From positions 1-64,000 of the forward strand of contig NZ_QUAB01000012.1 in NCBI RefSeq assembly GCF_003387575.1: DNA of 64,000 nt, given 5' to 3'. Below the pieces are notes generated by a model. It ran no database searches. It was not told the origin of the DNA and worked only from the letters and a program-made list of their open reading frames with translations. The position numbers and the translations under genes are program-made. This stretch comes from Microbacterium bovistercoris. Lineage in GTDB: Bacteria > Actinomycetota > Actinomycetes > Actinomycetales > Microbacteriaceae. This document shows, in pieces, positions 39,718 through 49,219 of this stretch; the first letter of the stretch is position 1; the number at the start of each line of letters is the position of its first letter.

Positions 39718-40542
39718 ATGCCCGTCGTGCCCTTCTCTCCCCTCGCCTCCGATCAGGAGGCCGTGACCTACGAGCACGGTCCCGACTCGCTGGCACAGCC
39801 TGGCGTCCGCGCCGGCACGGTCCGCGAGTTCGTCATCGATGACAGCCGTGCCTATCCCGGGACGATCCGTCGCGTCTGGGTGCACACCGCGGCCGGACAC
39901 GACCCGTCGTCGCCGGCGGCCGTGACCCTCTTCAACGACGGCTGGTGGTACCTCGATCCCGCGGGCGACGTCCGCGCCGGCATCGTGCTGGACAATCTCG
40001 CCGCGCAGCGCGCGATTCCGCCGATGATCGGGATCTTCGTCGACCCCGGCGAGTTCCCCGGCTCGGTGATGCCCAAGAACCGCAACAACGAGTACGACCC
40101 GGGTGACACCCGCTACGTGCAGTTCCTGCTCGACGAGGTGCTCCCGCGGGCGATCGAGGGACTCACCTTCGGCGGAGGGATGGGGATCTGCGGCGGCAGT
40201 TCCGGCGGCAACGCCGCCTTCACGGCCGCCTGGCACCGCCCCGACGCGATCGCCCGCGTGATCGCGTTCAACCCGAGCTTCGCGCAGATGCCCGGCGGAA
40301 ACCCCTATCCCGCGCTGCTCGCCGACGGCGAGACGCGCCGCATCCGCACCCTCCTGCACGCCGCGCACCATGACATCGGCTGGAACGACCGCGAGGAAAA
40401 CTGGTTCGCCGAATCGCTCGAGACCGCCGCGGCGCTGGCCCGCTCGGGGCACGATCTGCGTCTGGTCGTCGGCGACGGCGGGCACAGCCCGAACCATGGC
40501 GGCGTGCTGCTGCCCGACGCGCTGCGCTGGCTCTGGCGCTGA
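39718..40542 (+). CDS. Alpha/beta hydrolase, enterochelin esterase-like
   Basis: A 274-residue hydrolase. The nucleophile serine is in MGICGGSSGGNAAFTAA; the catalytic histidine is likely in VVGDGGHSPNHGG near the C-terminus; VTLFNDGWWYLDP holds the oxyanion strand. The architecture matches the esterase D/Fes-like group without the N-terminal Fes domain. The divergent neighbour is an MFS-cNMP protein of the enterobactin-exporter-like group, which may hint at a shared substrate. Confidence 0.82.
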   Translation: MPVVPFSPLASDQEAVTYEHGPDSLAQPGVRAGTVREFVIDDSRAYPGTIRRVWVHTAAGHDPSSPAAVTLFNDGWWYLDPAGDVRAGIVLDNLAAQRAIPPMIGIFVDPGEFPGSVMPKNRNNEYDPGDTRYVQFLLDEVLPRAIEGLTFGGGMGICGGSSGGNAAFTAAWHRPDAIARVIAFNPSFAQMPGGNPYPALLADGETRRIRTLLHAAHHDIGWNDREENWFAESLETAAALARSGHDLRLVVGDGGHSPNHGGVLLPDALRWLWR

Positions 40543-40665
40543 GCGCGCCCACCCCGCTGCGCCGAACTTCGGACGCCGCGGGAGACACGCCGTGCGGACC
40601 GCGGACGCCGCGGTGCGGCGCGCGCTGGCATCCGCAGCTGGGCGCGGCCGTGATTGACTGAGCGG

Positions 40666-41109
40666 ATGCCGGTCTCGCCCTACATCGCCTCGCTCCGCGC
40701 CCATGTCGGTCACGACCTGCTGCTGATCCCCGCGGTGACCGCGGTGATCCGGGACGGCGACCGGTTCCTGCTTGCCCGGCATTCGGACTCGGGAATGTGG
40801 GGCCTGATAGGCGGCAGTATCGAACCCGGCGAGCACCCCGCCGGCGCGATGGCCCGCGAGGTGCGCGAGGAGATCGGTGCGGGCATCCGCATCCTTGGGA
40901 TCGTCGGCGTCTACGGCGGCGAGGAACTCGTCGTGGAGTATCCGAACGGCGACCGCGTCGCGTACGTGACCACGGCATACTCCTGCGAGTTGACCGGTGC
41001 GCCCCGCCCCGACCTCGACGAGATCCTCGAGGTCGCCTGGTTCACGCGCGACGAGGTCGCTGCGCTGGACCTTCAGCCCTACGTCGAGCAGGTGCTCAGG
41101 GACGCCTGA
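40666..41109 (+). CDS. Nudix hydrolase
   Basis: A 147-residue Nudix protein with an intact Nudix box: GSIEPGEHPAGAMAREVREE followed by IG, matching GX5EX7REUXEEXGU. The N-terminal strand region is LLIPAVTAVIRDGDRFLLARH. Such proteins hydrolyse nucleoside diphosphate derivatives; specificity is unknown. ATG 40666 is chosen over an upstream in-frame TTG. Confidence 0.9.
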   Translation: MPVSPYIASLRAHVGHDLLLIPAVTAVIRDGDRFLLARHSDSGMWGLIGGSIEPGEHPAGAMAREVREEIGAGIRILGIVGVYGGEELVVEYPNGDRVAYVTTAYSCELTGAPRPDLDEILEVAWFTRDEVAALDLQPYVEQVLRDA

Positions 41110-41215
41110 CCGCTGCTAGGGTCGTGGGCATGCAATGCCGGTGAGTCGCCTCCGATCCCCTGCCTTCGGGCGCCGTTCTGCGCGCCCGGGCATCCTTCGA
41201 CAGGAAAGACTCACC

Positions 41216-42076
41216 ATGCAGCACCCCCTCTCCGGCCGCACCGCCCTCGTCACCGGCGTCTCCCGCCGCGCCGGCATCGGCTACGCAACCGCCACGACCC
41301 TCGCCGCACTCGGCGCGAACGTGTTCCTGCACCACTTCCGCCCGCACGACCTCGATCAGCCGTGGGGCGGTGACGACCTCGAGGCCGTCCGTACCGGCGT
41401 CGCCGAACGGCTGGTCCCCGGCGCGCTCTCCGGCGACCGGCATGCCGATCTGCGCGACCCCGCATCGATCGAACCGCTGCTCGACGCGGCCTCCGGGCTG
41501 ACCGGGTCGCTCGACATCCTGGTGTGCAACCAGGCGATGAGCGGCGGCGACGGCGGCATCCTCGATATGACCGCCGACCGGCTCGACGCGCACTGGCAGA
41601 CGAACGCCCGCGCCACGATGCTGCTGACCGCCGGCTTCGCCCGGCGGAAGGCGGGAATGGATGCTGCGGCGCAGCGCCCCGGGGAGCGCGTGGACTCGGG
41701 CCCGTTCGAGAAGCCGACGGGGCACGTCATCTGGATGACGTCCGGGCAGGCCGACGGGCCGATGCGCGGCGAGGTCGCCTACGCGACGAGCAAGGCCGCG
41801 CTTGCCGGCGTGACGAAGACGGTCGCCGCCGAGCTGCTCGACCTCGGGATCGTGCTCAACACCGTCAATCCGGGCCCGGTCGACACCGGCTACCTCGACC
41901 CCGAGACCACCGATCGCGACCTGAGCTGGCTGCCGGAGTTCCTCGCGAACACGCCGTTCGGGCGCTTCGGGCGCCCAGAGGATCCGGCCCGGCTGATCGG
42001 CTGGCTGTGCACGGAGGCGGGTTCCTGGGTGGTCGGCCAGGTGCTCACGACCGACGGCGGATTCGCACTGCGCTGA
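41216..42076 (+). CDS. Short-chain dehydrogenase/reductase
   Basis: A 286-residue SDR oxidoreductase. The cofactor motif is TGVSRRAGIG, CNQAMSGG replaces the usual NNAG, and the catalytic Tyr/Lys are in YATSKAAL with serine in WMTSGQADGP. It ends VVGQVLTTDGGFAL, typical of the SDR family. AGGAAAG precedes the ATG by nine bases. The closest annotated kin are 3-oxoacyl-ACP-reductase-like proteins; the substrate is unknown. Confidence 0.92.
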   Translation: MQHPLSGRTALVTGVSRRAGIGYATATTLAALGANVFLHHFRPHDLDQPWGGDDLEAVRTGVAERLVPGALSGDRHADLRDPASIEPLLDAASGLTGSLDILVCNQAMSGGDGGILDMTADRLDAHWQTNARATMLLTAGFARRKAGMDAAAQRPGERVDSGPFEKPTGHVIWMTSGQADGPMRGEVAYATSKAALAGVTKTVAAELLDLGIVLNTVNPGPVDTGYLDPETTDRDLSWLPEFLANTPFGRFGRPEDPARLIGWLCTEAGSWVVGQVLTTDGGFALR

Positions 42077-42117
42077 GCTCCGCGCCGAGCACGGCGCCGC
42101 AGCGCTACGATCGCCCC

Positions 42118-42618
42118 ATGTCCATGCCGCAGGTCCGTCCGGCCCGGCCCGCCGACGCTGCGGGGATGGCGGAGATGCATGTCGCCTCCTGGCGGGAGAC
42201 CTATCGCGGACTGATGCGCGACGAGGTGCTCGACGATCCCGGACTGGTGGCCTGGCGGGAGCGGTTCTGGACGGCCGCGCTCACCGACCCGAGGTACGGG
42301 AGCAACCTCGTCGCGGTCGCCGAGCTCGACGGAGCCATCGTCGGCGTCGCCATGTCCGGGCCTCCCCTGGACGAGGATGCGACGTGGCCGCGGCAGCTCT
42401 ACGTGCTGTACCTGCTCGCAGCCGTGCAGGGCAGCGGGGCCGGTGCCGCGCTCCTCGATGCGGTCCTTCCGCCCGGGATCGCCGCGGGTCTGTGGGTCGC
42501 GGACCCCAACCCGCGGGCGCAGGCGTTCTACCGGCGGCACGGCTTCCGCGCGGACGGCGCGGTCCAGGTCGATGACGGCGTGCGCGAGATCAGGATGCTC
42601 CGGACGGAGTCGGGCTGA
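42118..42618 (+). CDS. GNAT family N-acetyltransferase
   Basis: A 166-residue GNAT protein with RPADAAGMAEMHVASWRETY at the N-terminus, the acetyl-CoA region LYVLYLLAAVQGSGAGAALLDA (Q/RxxGxG/A form: QGSGAG), and PNPRAQAFYRRHGFRADG in the C-terminal strands. Substrate unknown. It follows the SDR gene by 41 bases. Confidence 0.9.
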   Translation: MSMPQVRPARPADAAGMAEMHVASWRETYRGLMRDEVLDDPGLVAWRERFWTAALTDPRYGSNLVAVAELDGAIVGVAMSGPPLDEDATWPRQLYVLYLLAAVQGSGAGAALLDAVLPPGIAAGLWVADPNPRAQAFYRRHGFRADGAVQVDDGVREIRMLRTESG

Positions 42619-42621
42619 CGC

Positions 42622-43428
42622 TCAGCCGTCGCCTTCGGCGTCCCACCCCCGGATGATGTGCACGATCGCTGCGGAGGTCGCATCGGCGGCATCCGCCATC
42701 ACGACGTGACCGGCGCCGGGGATCACGCGCAGCTGCACGCCGTCGGCGTCGGCCCACGCCGGCATCGCGGTGCGGATGTTGCCGGTACGGTCGCGGTCGC
42801 CGACGACAAGTCCCAGCGGAATCGGGGTGCGATACCCCGCTTCGGGTGCGACGAAGGAAGCGGTCGCGCGCCACACGTCGAGGAACACCCTTTTCGGCAT
42901 ACGGGCGAACGTCGCGCGGATCGAATCGATCGCCTCGGGCGTCACCGCCGAGGCATCCGCCATCAGACCGGGCAGGCGGGATGCCGGGATGAGCCGCAGC
43001 ATCGGCGCGGCAAGCCGCAGCCCGAGCCGCTCGCCGGCGCTGAGCGGACCCGCGTTCCAGGTGCTGCCGACAGCGACCAGCCCACCTGCCCGATCGGGGT
43101 GCGCGCGCACGTAGGCCTGAGAGAGGTTGCCGCCCAGCGAGTGCCCCACCAGGATCGGATGCTGCAGCCGCAGCTCATCGACGAGCGCGCCGAGGTCGGC
43201 CAGCGCATCCTCCGCGGAGAAGCGCGTGCCTGCGGCGAGCGTCGAGGCGCCGTGCCCGCGCAGATCCCATCGGATGCCGCGGTACCCGGCATCCTGCACG
43301 GCCCGCGCCTGCGCCGCGAACGACTCGCTGTCCATCCCCGCCCCGTGCGTGAACACGACCGGCCGGCCGGAGCCTCCGCCGTCGACGTAGTGGATGGTCG
43401 CCGTGCCGCGCTGGAGGATGCCCGTCAT
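42622..43428 (-). CDS. Alpha/beta-fold hydrolase
   Basis: A 268-residue hydrolase of the 3-oxoadipate enol-lactonase/haloperoxidase-like type. The oxyanion loop is FTHGAGMDS, the nucleophile is in VGHSLGGNLSQA, the catalytic aspartate in VVGDRDRTG and the histidine in IPGAGHVVM. Substrate unknown. It converges with the acetyltransferase gene (three bases between stops). Confidence 0.9.
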   Translation of the reverse strand: MTGILQRGTATIHYVDGGGSGRPVVFTHGAGMDSESFAAQARAVQDAGYRGIRWDLRGHGASTLAAGTRFSAEDALADLGALVDELRLQHPILVGHSLGGNLSQAYVRAHPDRAGGLVAVGSTWNAGPLSAGERLGLRLAAPMLRLIPASRLPGLMADASAVTPEAIDSIRATFARMPKRVFLDVWRATASFVAPEAGYRTPIPLGLVVGDRDRTGNIRTAMPAWADADGVQLRVIPGAGHVVMADAADATSAAIVHIIRGWDAEGDG

Positions 43429-43454
43429 GCCTCGAGCCTAGGAGACCCGCCGGA

Positions 43455-46400
43455 TCAGGACGCCTCGGTCTTGACGGGCTCCGGGAACAGCGCGGTGAAC
43501 AGGTTGCCGACCCACTCGATCAGGTCGATGTCCTCGGGGATCGGCACCAGCAGCGCCTCTCCCCCGGCGACGAACTTCGCCTTCGGGTAGAGCCGCTGCA
43601 GTCGCACCTTCATCGAGTCGGGCAGGTTCGCGGGCGCGATCCGCAGGTTCGAGCCCATCGCCACGACATCCGACAGACCGGCCCGTGCCGCGCGACGGCG
43701 CAGCCGCGCGACCGCCACCAGACCGCCGACCTCATCGGGCAGAGCGCCGTACCGGTCGGTGAGCTCCTCGACCACGAGGTCGATCGCGTCGTCGGCGGCG
43801 GTCGGCCCCGCCGCCGCGGAGAGCTTCTGGTACGCCTCGAGGCGCAGCCGCTCGCTGTCGATGTAGTGCTCCGGGATCCGCGCGTCCACCGGCAGTTCCA
43901 GACGCAGCTCGACCTCGGAGGACGTGTCCTCCCCGCGGAACGTCGCCACGGCCTCGCCCACCATCCGCAGGTACAGGTCGAAGCCGACGCCGGCGATGTG
44001 CCCGGCCTGCTCCGCGCCGAGCATGTTGCCCGCTCCGCGCAGCTCGAGGTCCTTCAGCGCGACCTGCATGCCCGAGCCGAGGTCGTTGTTGACGGCGATG
44101 GTCTGCAGCCGGTCGGCGGCGGTCTCGCTGAGCGGCTTCAGGTCGTCGTAGAGGAAGTACGCGTACGCGCGTTCCCGTCCACGACCCACGCGCCCGCGGA
44201 GCTGGTGCAGCTGCGAGAGACCGTACTTGTCGGCGCGGTCGATGATGATCGTGTTCGCGTTCGAGATGTCGAGGCCGGTCTCGATGATCGTCGTCGAGAC
44301 GAGCACGTCGTACTTGCGCTCCCAGAAGTCGTCGACCACCTGCTCCAGCTGGTGCTCGCCCATCTTGCCGTGCGCGACGGCGATCCGCGCCTCGGGCACG
44401 AGCTCGGCGAGTTCGGATGCCACGCGCTGGATGGACTGCACCCGGTTGTGAACGAAGAACACCTGACCCTCGCGCAGGATCTCGCGGCGGATCGCCGCAG
44501 CGATCTGCTTGTCGCTGCGCGCGCCGACGAACGAGAGGATCGGATGCCGGTCCTCGGGCGGCGTCTGCAGCGTGGACATCTCGCGGATACCGGTGACCGC
44601 CATCTCGAGCGTTCTCGGGATGGGCGTCGCGCTCATCGCGAGGATGTCGACGTTGGTCTTGAGCTTCTTCAGGGCGTCCTTGTGCTCGACGCCGAAGCGC
44701 TGCTCCTCGTCGATGATCAGCAGCCCGAGATCCTTGAAGATCACCTGATCGGTGAGGATGCGGTGCGTGCCGATGACCATGTCGACCGTGCCGTCGACCA
44801 GACCCGCCAGCGTGAGGCGCGCCTCTTTGTCGGTCTGGAAGCGCGACAGCGGGCGCACCTTGACCGGGAACCCGGCGAACCTCTCGGTGAACGTCTCGAG
44901 GTGCTGCTTGACCAGCAGAGTGGTCGGCACGAGCATCGCGACCTGCTTGCCGTCCTGGATCGCCTTGAACGCGGCGCGCACGGCCACCTCGGTCTTGCCG
45001 AAGCCGACGTCGCCCGACAGCAGGCGGTCCATCGGGATGGGCCGCTCCATGTCGGCCTTGATCTCGTCGATGGTCTGCAGCTGGTCGTGCGTCTCCGCGA
45101 ACGGGAACGCCTCCTCGAGCTCACGCTGCCAGGGCGTGTCCGGGCCGAAGGCATGACCCTTGGCGCTCATCCGTGCCGAGTACAGCTTGACCAGCTCGAC
45201 GGCGATGTCGCGCACGGCCCTGCGCGCCTTGCCCTTCGCCGCCGCCCAGTCGCTGCCGCCCATCTTCGACAGCACCGGCGCCTCGCCGCCGACGTACTTC
45301 GAGAGCAGATCGAGCTGGTCGGTGGGCACGAAGAGCTTGTCGCCCGGGTAGCCGCGCTTGGACGGCGCGTACTCCAGCACCAGGTACTCGCGGGTGGTCT
45401 TGACCGCATTCCGCCCGCCGCTGGACACCTCGCGCTTGGTCATCTCCACGAACTTGGCGATGCCGTGCGTGTTGTGCACGACGTAGTCGCCCTGCTTGAG
45501 CTGCAGCGGGTCGACGACGTTCTTCCGCCGGGAGGCGAGCTTCTTGACCACGCGCTGGTCACCGCCGATGGTGCGCCCGTAGAACTCGCTGTCGGTGAGC
45601 ACCGCCAGCCGTGCCTCCGGCACCTGGAATCCGGACTCGACCGATCCGGTGGTGAGCGTGGCGACACCGGCATCCGGCCCCGCGGTGACGTCCTCCATGA
45701 TGCGGGCGGCGATGCCTCGGTCTCCGAGCACGTCGAGGGCGCGCTCGGTGAGGCCCTGCCCGGAGGCGATGACGACCACGCGCCAGCCGTCCTGCAACCG
45801 GGCCTCGACGAAGGAGATCGCGCCGTCGACGTTGCCGTGGAACGACGGGATGACGGAGGAGTCGAGGTTCGCCGCATCCGCATCGTCGGTGGCGAACGCG
45901 CTCAGCCGCCACCACACACCGTCGCGGTCGCGCACCACATCGCGCAGCTGCGCGATGGTGCGGAAGTCGCCGGCCCCCAGATCGATCGGAGCGGATGCTC
46001 CGGAGGTCGCGGCACTCCATGCCGCGTCGAGGAACTCGCGGTTCGTCTCGCCGAGGTTCTGGGCACGGGCGGTGGCGCGCTCGGGGTCGACCACCGCGGC
46101 AGCGGAACCCTTCGGCAGGTACTCGGCGAGGGTGACGAGCGGGCCGGCGACGGCCGGCAGCAGCGATTCCATGCCCTCGACGGGGATGCCCTCACTCATC
46201 TTCTCGAGCATCCCGGCGATCGCCGGATACCGCCCGACGAGCTCGCCGGCGCGCTCGCGGACCTCGGCGGTGAGCAGCAGTTCGCGGCTGGCCGGCAGTT
46301 CGACCGCGGTGACCTCACCCGGCAGCGACCGCTGGTCTGCGACGGAGAACGCCCGGATCTGGTCGACCTCGTCTCCGAAGAACTCCACGCGGGACGGATG

Positions 46401-46985
46401 CTCGGCGGTGGGCGGGAACACATCGAGGATGCCACCGCGCACGGCGAACTCGCCGCGACGCGAGACCATGTCGACGCGCGAGTAGGCGCGTTCGACGAGC
46501 TGCTCGACGGCGTCCTCGAGTTCGAGCCCGCGGGCGCCGACGCGCAGTTCGAGCGGGGCGGCATCGCCGAGGTTCGCGGCGAGCGGCTGCAGCGCGGCAC
46601 GCACCGAGGCGACGACGACCAGCGGCTTCGCGCCATCCCAGGTGGTGATGCTGCGCAGGGTCTCCAACCGGCGCCCGACGGTGTCGGGGCTCGGGCTCAG
46701 GCGCTCGTGCGGCAGGGTCTCCCATGCCGGGAAAGTGAGGATCTCGGCATCCGCGAGGTAGGTGCCCAGGGCGGCGGCGACCGACTCGGCGCGCCGGCCT
46801 GTGGGCGTCACGACGAGCAGAGCGGCCGGATGCCCGGCATCCGCCCGCTTCTGCAGCAGGCCGGCGACGACGGGAGCGTCGAGCCCGTCGACCAGCGAGA
46901 TGTCGGCGTCGGTGGATGCCCAGCTGAGAGCATCGCGGTACAGGTTCGCCTCTTCCAAGGCGCGCAGAATCCCCGGAACAGTCAC
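43455..46985 (-). CDS. mfd: Transcription-repair coupling factor Mfd
   Basis: A 1176-residue ATP-dependent translocase that removes stalled RNA polymerase and recruits UvrA. The order is a UvrB-homology region, RNA-polymerase-interacting domain (LKQGDYVVHNTHGIAKFVEM), and RecG-like translocase with Walker A LLSGDVGFGKTEVAVRAAF, the DEEQ box LLIIDEEQRFGVEHK, motif III MSATPIPRTLEM and motif VI QLRGRVGRGRERAYAYFLY; then the D7 domain. GTG start at 46985. Length is typical. Confidence 0.97.
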   Translation of the reverse strand: MTVPGILRALEEANLYRDALSWASTDADISLVDGLDAPVVAGLLQKRADAGHPAALLVVTPTGRRAESVAAALGTYLADAEILTFPAWETLPHERLSPSPDTVGRRLETLRSITTWDGAKPLVVVASVRAALQPLAANLGDAAPLELRVGARGLELEDAVEQLVERAYSRVDMVSRRGEFAVRGGILDVFPPTAEHPSRVEFFGDEVDQIRAFSVADQRSLPGEVTAVELPASRELLLTAEVRERAGELVGRYPAIAGMLEKMSEGIPVEGMESLLPAVAGPLVTLAEYLPKGSAAAVVDPERATARAQNLGETNREFLDAAWSAATSGASAPIDLGAGDFRTIAQLRDVVRDRDGVWWRLSAFATDDADAANLDSSVIPSFHGNVDGAISFVEARLQDGWRVVVIASGQGLTERALDVLGDRGIAARIMEDVTAGPDAGVATLTTGSVESGFQVPEARLAVLTDSEFYGRTIGGDQRVVKKLASRRKNVVDPLQLKQGDYVVHNTHGIAKFVEMTKREVSSGGRNAVKTTREYLVLEYAPSKRGYPGDKLFVPTDQLDLLSKYVGGEAPVLSKMGGSDWAAAKGKARRAVRDIAVELVKLYSARMSAKGHAFGPDTPWQRELEEAFPFAETHDQLQTIDEIKADMERPIPMDRLLSGDVGFGKTEVAVRAAFKAIQDGKQVAMLVPTTLLVKQHLETFTERFAGFPVKVRPLSRFQTDKEARLTLAGLVDGTVDMVIGTHRILTDQVIFKDLGLLIIDEEQRFGVEHKDALKKLKTNVDILAMSATPIPRTLEMAVTGIREMSTLQTPPEDRHPILSFVGARSDKQIAAAIRREILREGQVFFVHNRVQSIQRVASELAELVPEARIAVAHGKMGEHQLEQVVDDFWERKYDVLVSTTIIETGLDISNANTIIIDRADKYGLSQLHQLRGRVGRGRERAYAYFLYDDLKPLSETAADRLQTIAVNNDLGSGMQVALKDLELRGAGNMLGAEQAGHIAGVGFDLYLRMVGEAVATFRGEDTSSEVELRLELPVDARIPEHYIDSERLRLEAYQKLSAAAGPTAADDAIDLVVEELTDRYGALPDEVGGLVAVARLRRRAARAGLSDVVAMGSNLRIAPANLPDSMKVRLQRLYPKAKFVAGGEALLVPIPEDIDLIEWVGNLFTALFPEPVKTEAS

Positions 46986-47022
46986 CGCACAAGTGTATTC
47001 CGGCCCGCCGACATCGGGGACG

Positions 47023-47898
47023 TCAGCGCGTGCGTCGCGCGACGCGGAAGCCGTCGACGGCGAGCATCGTCAGTGCGACGGCGAGAATGCCGTACACGAA
47101 CACGTCAGCGCCCTGCATCCGCTCCCCCAACAGCATCGCCACCACCACGAGCAGCACCGGTTCGACATACCCGAGCAGACCGAACACCGGCATCGTGAGC
47201 AACGACGACGCCGCGAGGTAGAGCGTCATCGCGGCGGCGCTCGCGAGCCCGATCGCCAGCATCGCGACCGTCTCGGACCCTGACGAGGGCCCTGCGCCGG
47301 TCAGCAGGAACGCGGCGGCGACCGGCAGCATCAGCGCGATCTCCCAGCCGAACACGATCGGACCGTCGAGTCCGAACCGCTGTCGCACCACGAAGTACAC
47401 CGCGTACGGGATGCAGATCACCAGCGTCACCCAGGACAACTCCGGCGTGGCCACGAGCTTCACCGTCACAGCGACCGCTGCCAGGCCGACCACGACCCAT
47501 TGCAGTGGACTCACCGGGTGCTTCATCAGGAACCGGCCGCAGAGCACCAGGCAGATCGGAAGCAGGAGATAGCCGAGCGAGGTGTCGAGGGCATGCCCGT
47601 TCTGCGGGGCCCACATGAACAGCCACAGCTGCACACCGACGATCGCGGTCAGCAGCAGCGACAGCAGCGGCATCCACCAGCGCGAGCACAGCCGGCGCCA
47701 GAGCATCCGCAGTGCCCGGCGCGCACCGGGATGCGCGAGCGCGAGCCCGTAACAGGCGAACGCGATCACCACCCGCCAGGCGAAGACCACCTCTGCGGAT
47801 ACCGAGACCAGTCCTGCGAGAAGGAACATGCCGCCGAACAGCACCGATGCGGCGATCGACGCGAGGACCCCGCGCGCGGACGAATGCTGCACCGCCAC
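47023..47898 (-). CDS. EamA/DMT superfamily transporter (RarD-like)
   Basis: A 291-residue exporter-like protein with about ten transmembrane helices in two EamA halves. ASVLFGGMFLLAGLVSVSAEVVFAWR in helix 1-2 and GYLLLPICLVLCGRFLMK resemble RarD (chloramphenicol-sensitive) proteins; GYVEPVLLVVVAMLLGERM is the typical end-loop. The substrate is unknown. Confidence 0.88.
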   Translation of the reverse strand: MAVQHSSARGVLASIAASVLFGGMFLLAGLVSVSAEVVFAWRVVIAFACYGLALAHPGARRALRMLWRRLCSRWWMPLLSLLLTAIVGVQLWLFMWAPQNGHALDTSLGYLLLPICLVLCGRFLMKHPVSPLQWVVVGLAAVAVTVKLVATPELSWVTLVICIPYAVYFVVRQRFGLDGPIVFGWEIALMLPVAAAFLLTGAGPSSGSETVAMLAIGLASAAAMTLYLAASSLLTMPVFGLLGYVEPVLLVVVAMLLGERMQGADVFVYGILAVALTMLAVDGFRVARRTR

Positions 47899-47985
47899 GC
47901 CCGTCTCCGTCCTTCGCGACGTCGTGCCGCCCTCTCAGGATATCCGGGACAGATCCGACGGCCGGACGCTCACTAGGCTGGCCGG

Positions 47986-48555
47986 ATGGAGCCCGTCGCC
48001 CTGCGCACCGACCGTCTCGTCCTCAGCATTCCGACGGAGGCCGACGTCGACGCGATCACCTCGGCCTGCCAGGACCCCGAGGTGCCGCGCTGGACGCCGA
48101 TTCCCAGTCCCTACTCGCGCGCCGACGCCGAGACCTTCGTGGAGAGGGTCGCGCGCTGGTGGGACGAGGGCGCGGAGACCGTATGGGCCGTGCGACTCGA
48201 CGGTGTGCTCGCGGGCATGGTCGGCCTGCATCAGATCGTCGGCCACGCCACCGGCGGCTATGCCGAGCTCGGGTACTGGAGCGTCGCGCGCTTCCGCGGT
48301 CGGGGAATCATGACCGAGGCCGCGCGGGCGGTCGTCGACTGGGGCTTCGAAGAGCTCGGCCTCGTGCGTATCGGCTGGCGTGCGACCGTGGGCAACATCC
48401 CGTCCGCCCGCACAGCGCGCACGCTCGGCTTCCGCTACGAGGGGATGCTGCGGCAGGGGCTCACCGGCCCGCGCGGGCGCGATGACGGCTGGTTGGCCGC
48501 GCTGCTGGTATCCGACGACCGCACGCCGGTGGCCTGGCCCGTGCTCGCCGACTGA
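47986..48555 (+). CDS. GNAT acetyltransferase, RimJ/RimL type (paralog A)
   Basis: A 189-residue acetyltransferase: LRTDRLVLSIPTEADVDAI at the start, WSVARFRGRGIMTEAARAVVDWGF at the acetyl-CoA site and PSARTARTLGFRYEGMLRQG near the end. These are RimJ/RimL hallmarks, a group acting on protein N-termini or small molecules. It is followed 47 bases later by a close paralog. Confidence 0.92.
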   Translation: MEPVALRTDRLVLSIPTEADVDAITSACQDPEVPRWTPIPSPYSRADAETFVERVARWWDEGAETVWAVRLDGVLAGMVGLHQIVGHATGGYAELGYWSVARFRGRGIMTEAARAVVDWGFEELGLVRIGWRATVGNIPSARTARTLGFRYEGMLRQGLTGPRGRDDGWLAALLVSDDRTPVAWPVLAD

Positions 48556-48602
48556 CCCGCGGGATTCGGCCCGGCCGCCCGCGCGCCGCTACGGTGTTGC
48601 TG

Positions 48603-49163
48603 ATGGAACCCGTAACCCTGCGCACCGCCCGTCTCGTCCTCGAGCTGCCCGCCGAGGCCGACATCGACGCGATCACCGCGGCATGCCAGGATCCGGCGGT
48701 CCAGCGCTTCACGACGGTTCCCAAACCGTACGCCCGCAAGGACGCCGAGGACTTCGTGCGGCTGATCCCGGAGTGGTGGGCGGCCGGTTCCGCTGCGACC
48801 TGGGTGATCCGGTCCGGGGAGATGCTCGCCGGCGCCGTCGGACTGGCACAGATCGACGACGGCGCTGCGGACATCGGCTACTGGATGGCGCCGGGCGCCC
48901 GCGGCCAGGGGATCGTCTCCGAAGCGGTGCGCGCCGTCGTCGAATGGGGCTTCGAGGGGCCGCTGCATCTGCACCGCATCGGCTGGCGCGCCGTCGCGGG
49001 CAATGAGGCCTCCGCCCGCACGGCCCGCTCCGCCGGCTTCCGCTACGAGGGCACGATGCGTGAGGCGTTCCGGCACGGCGAGCACCGGGACGACGGGTGG
49101 ATCGCGGGCCTGCTGGCATCCGACGACCGGACGCCGGTGGAATGGCCCGTGCTCGCCGGCTGA
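48603..49163 (+). CDS. GNAT acetyltransferase, RimJ/RimL type (paralog B)
   Basis: A 186-residue acetyltransferase with MEPVTLRTARLVLELPAEAD at the start, closely matching paralog A; YWMAPGARGQGIVSEAVRAV holds the acetyl-CoA motif and the end is DGWIAGLLASDDRTPVEWPV. The ATG at 48603 aligns with paralog A; an in-frame upstream codon (48594) would add three residues. The pair looks like a tandem duplication. Confidence 0.92.
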   Translation: MEPVTLRTARLVLELPAEADIDAITAACQDPAVQRFTTVPKPYARKDAEDFVRLIPEWWAAGSAATWVIRSGEMLAGAVGLAQIDDGAADIGYWMAPGARGQGIVSEAVRAVVEWGFEGPLHLHRIGWRAVAGNEASARTARSAGFRYEGTMREAFRHGEHRDDGWIAGLLASDDRTPVEWPVLAG

Positions 49164-49219
49164 AGGCGATCGCAGGGCACCCCTGGCCCGATGTCCCATG
49201 CCGGTGACAGGATGAAGCC

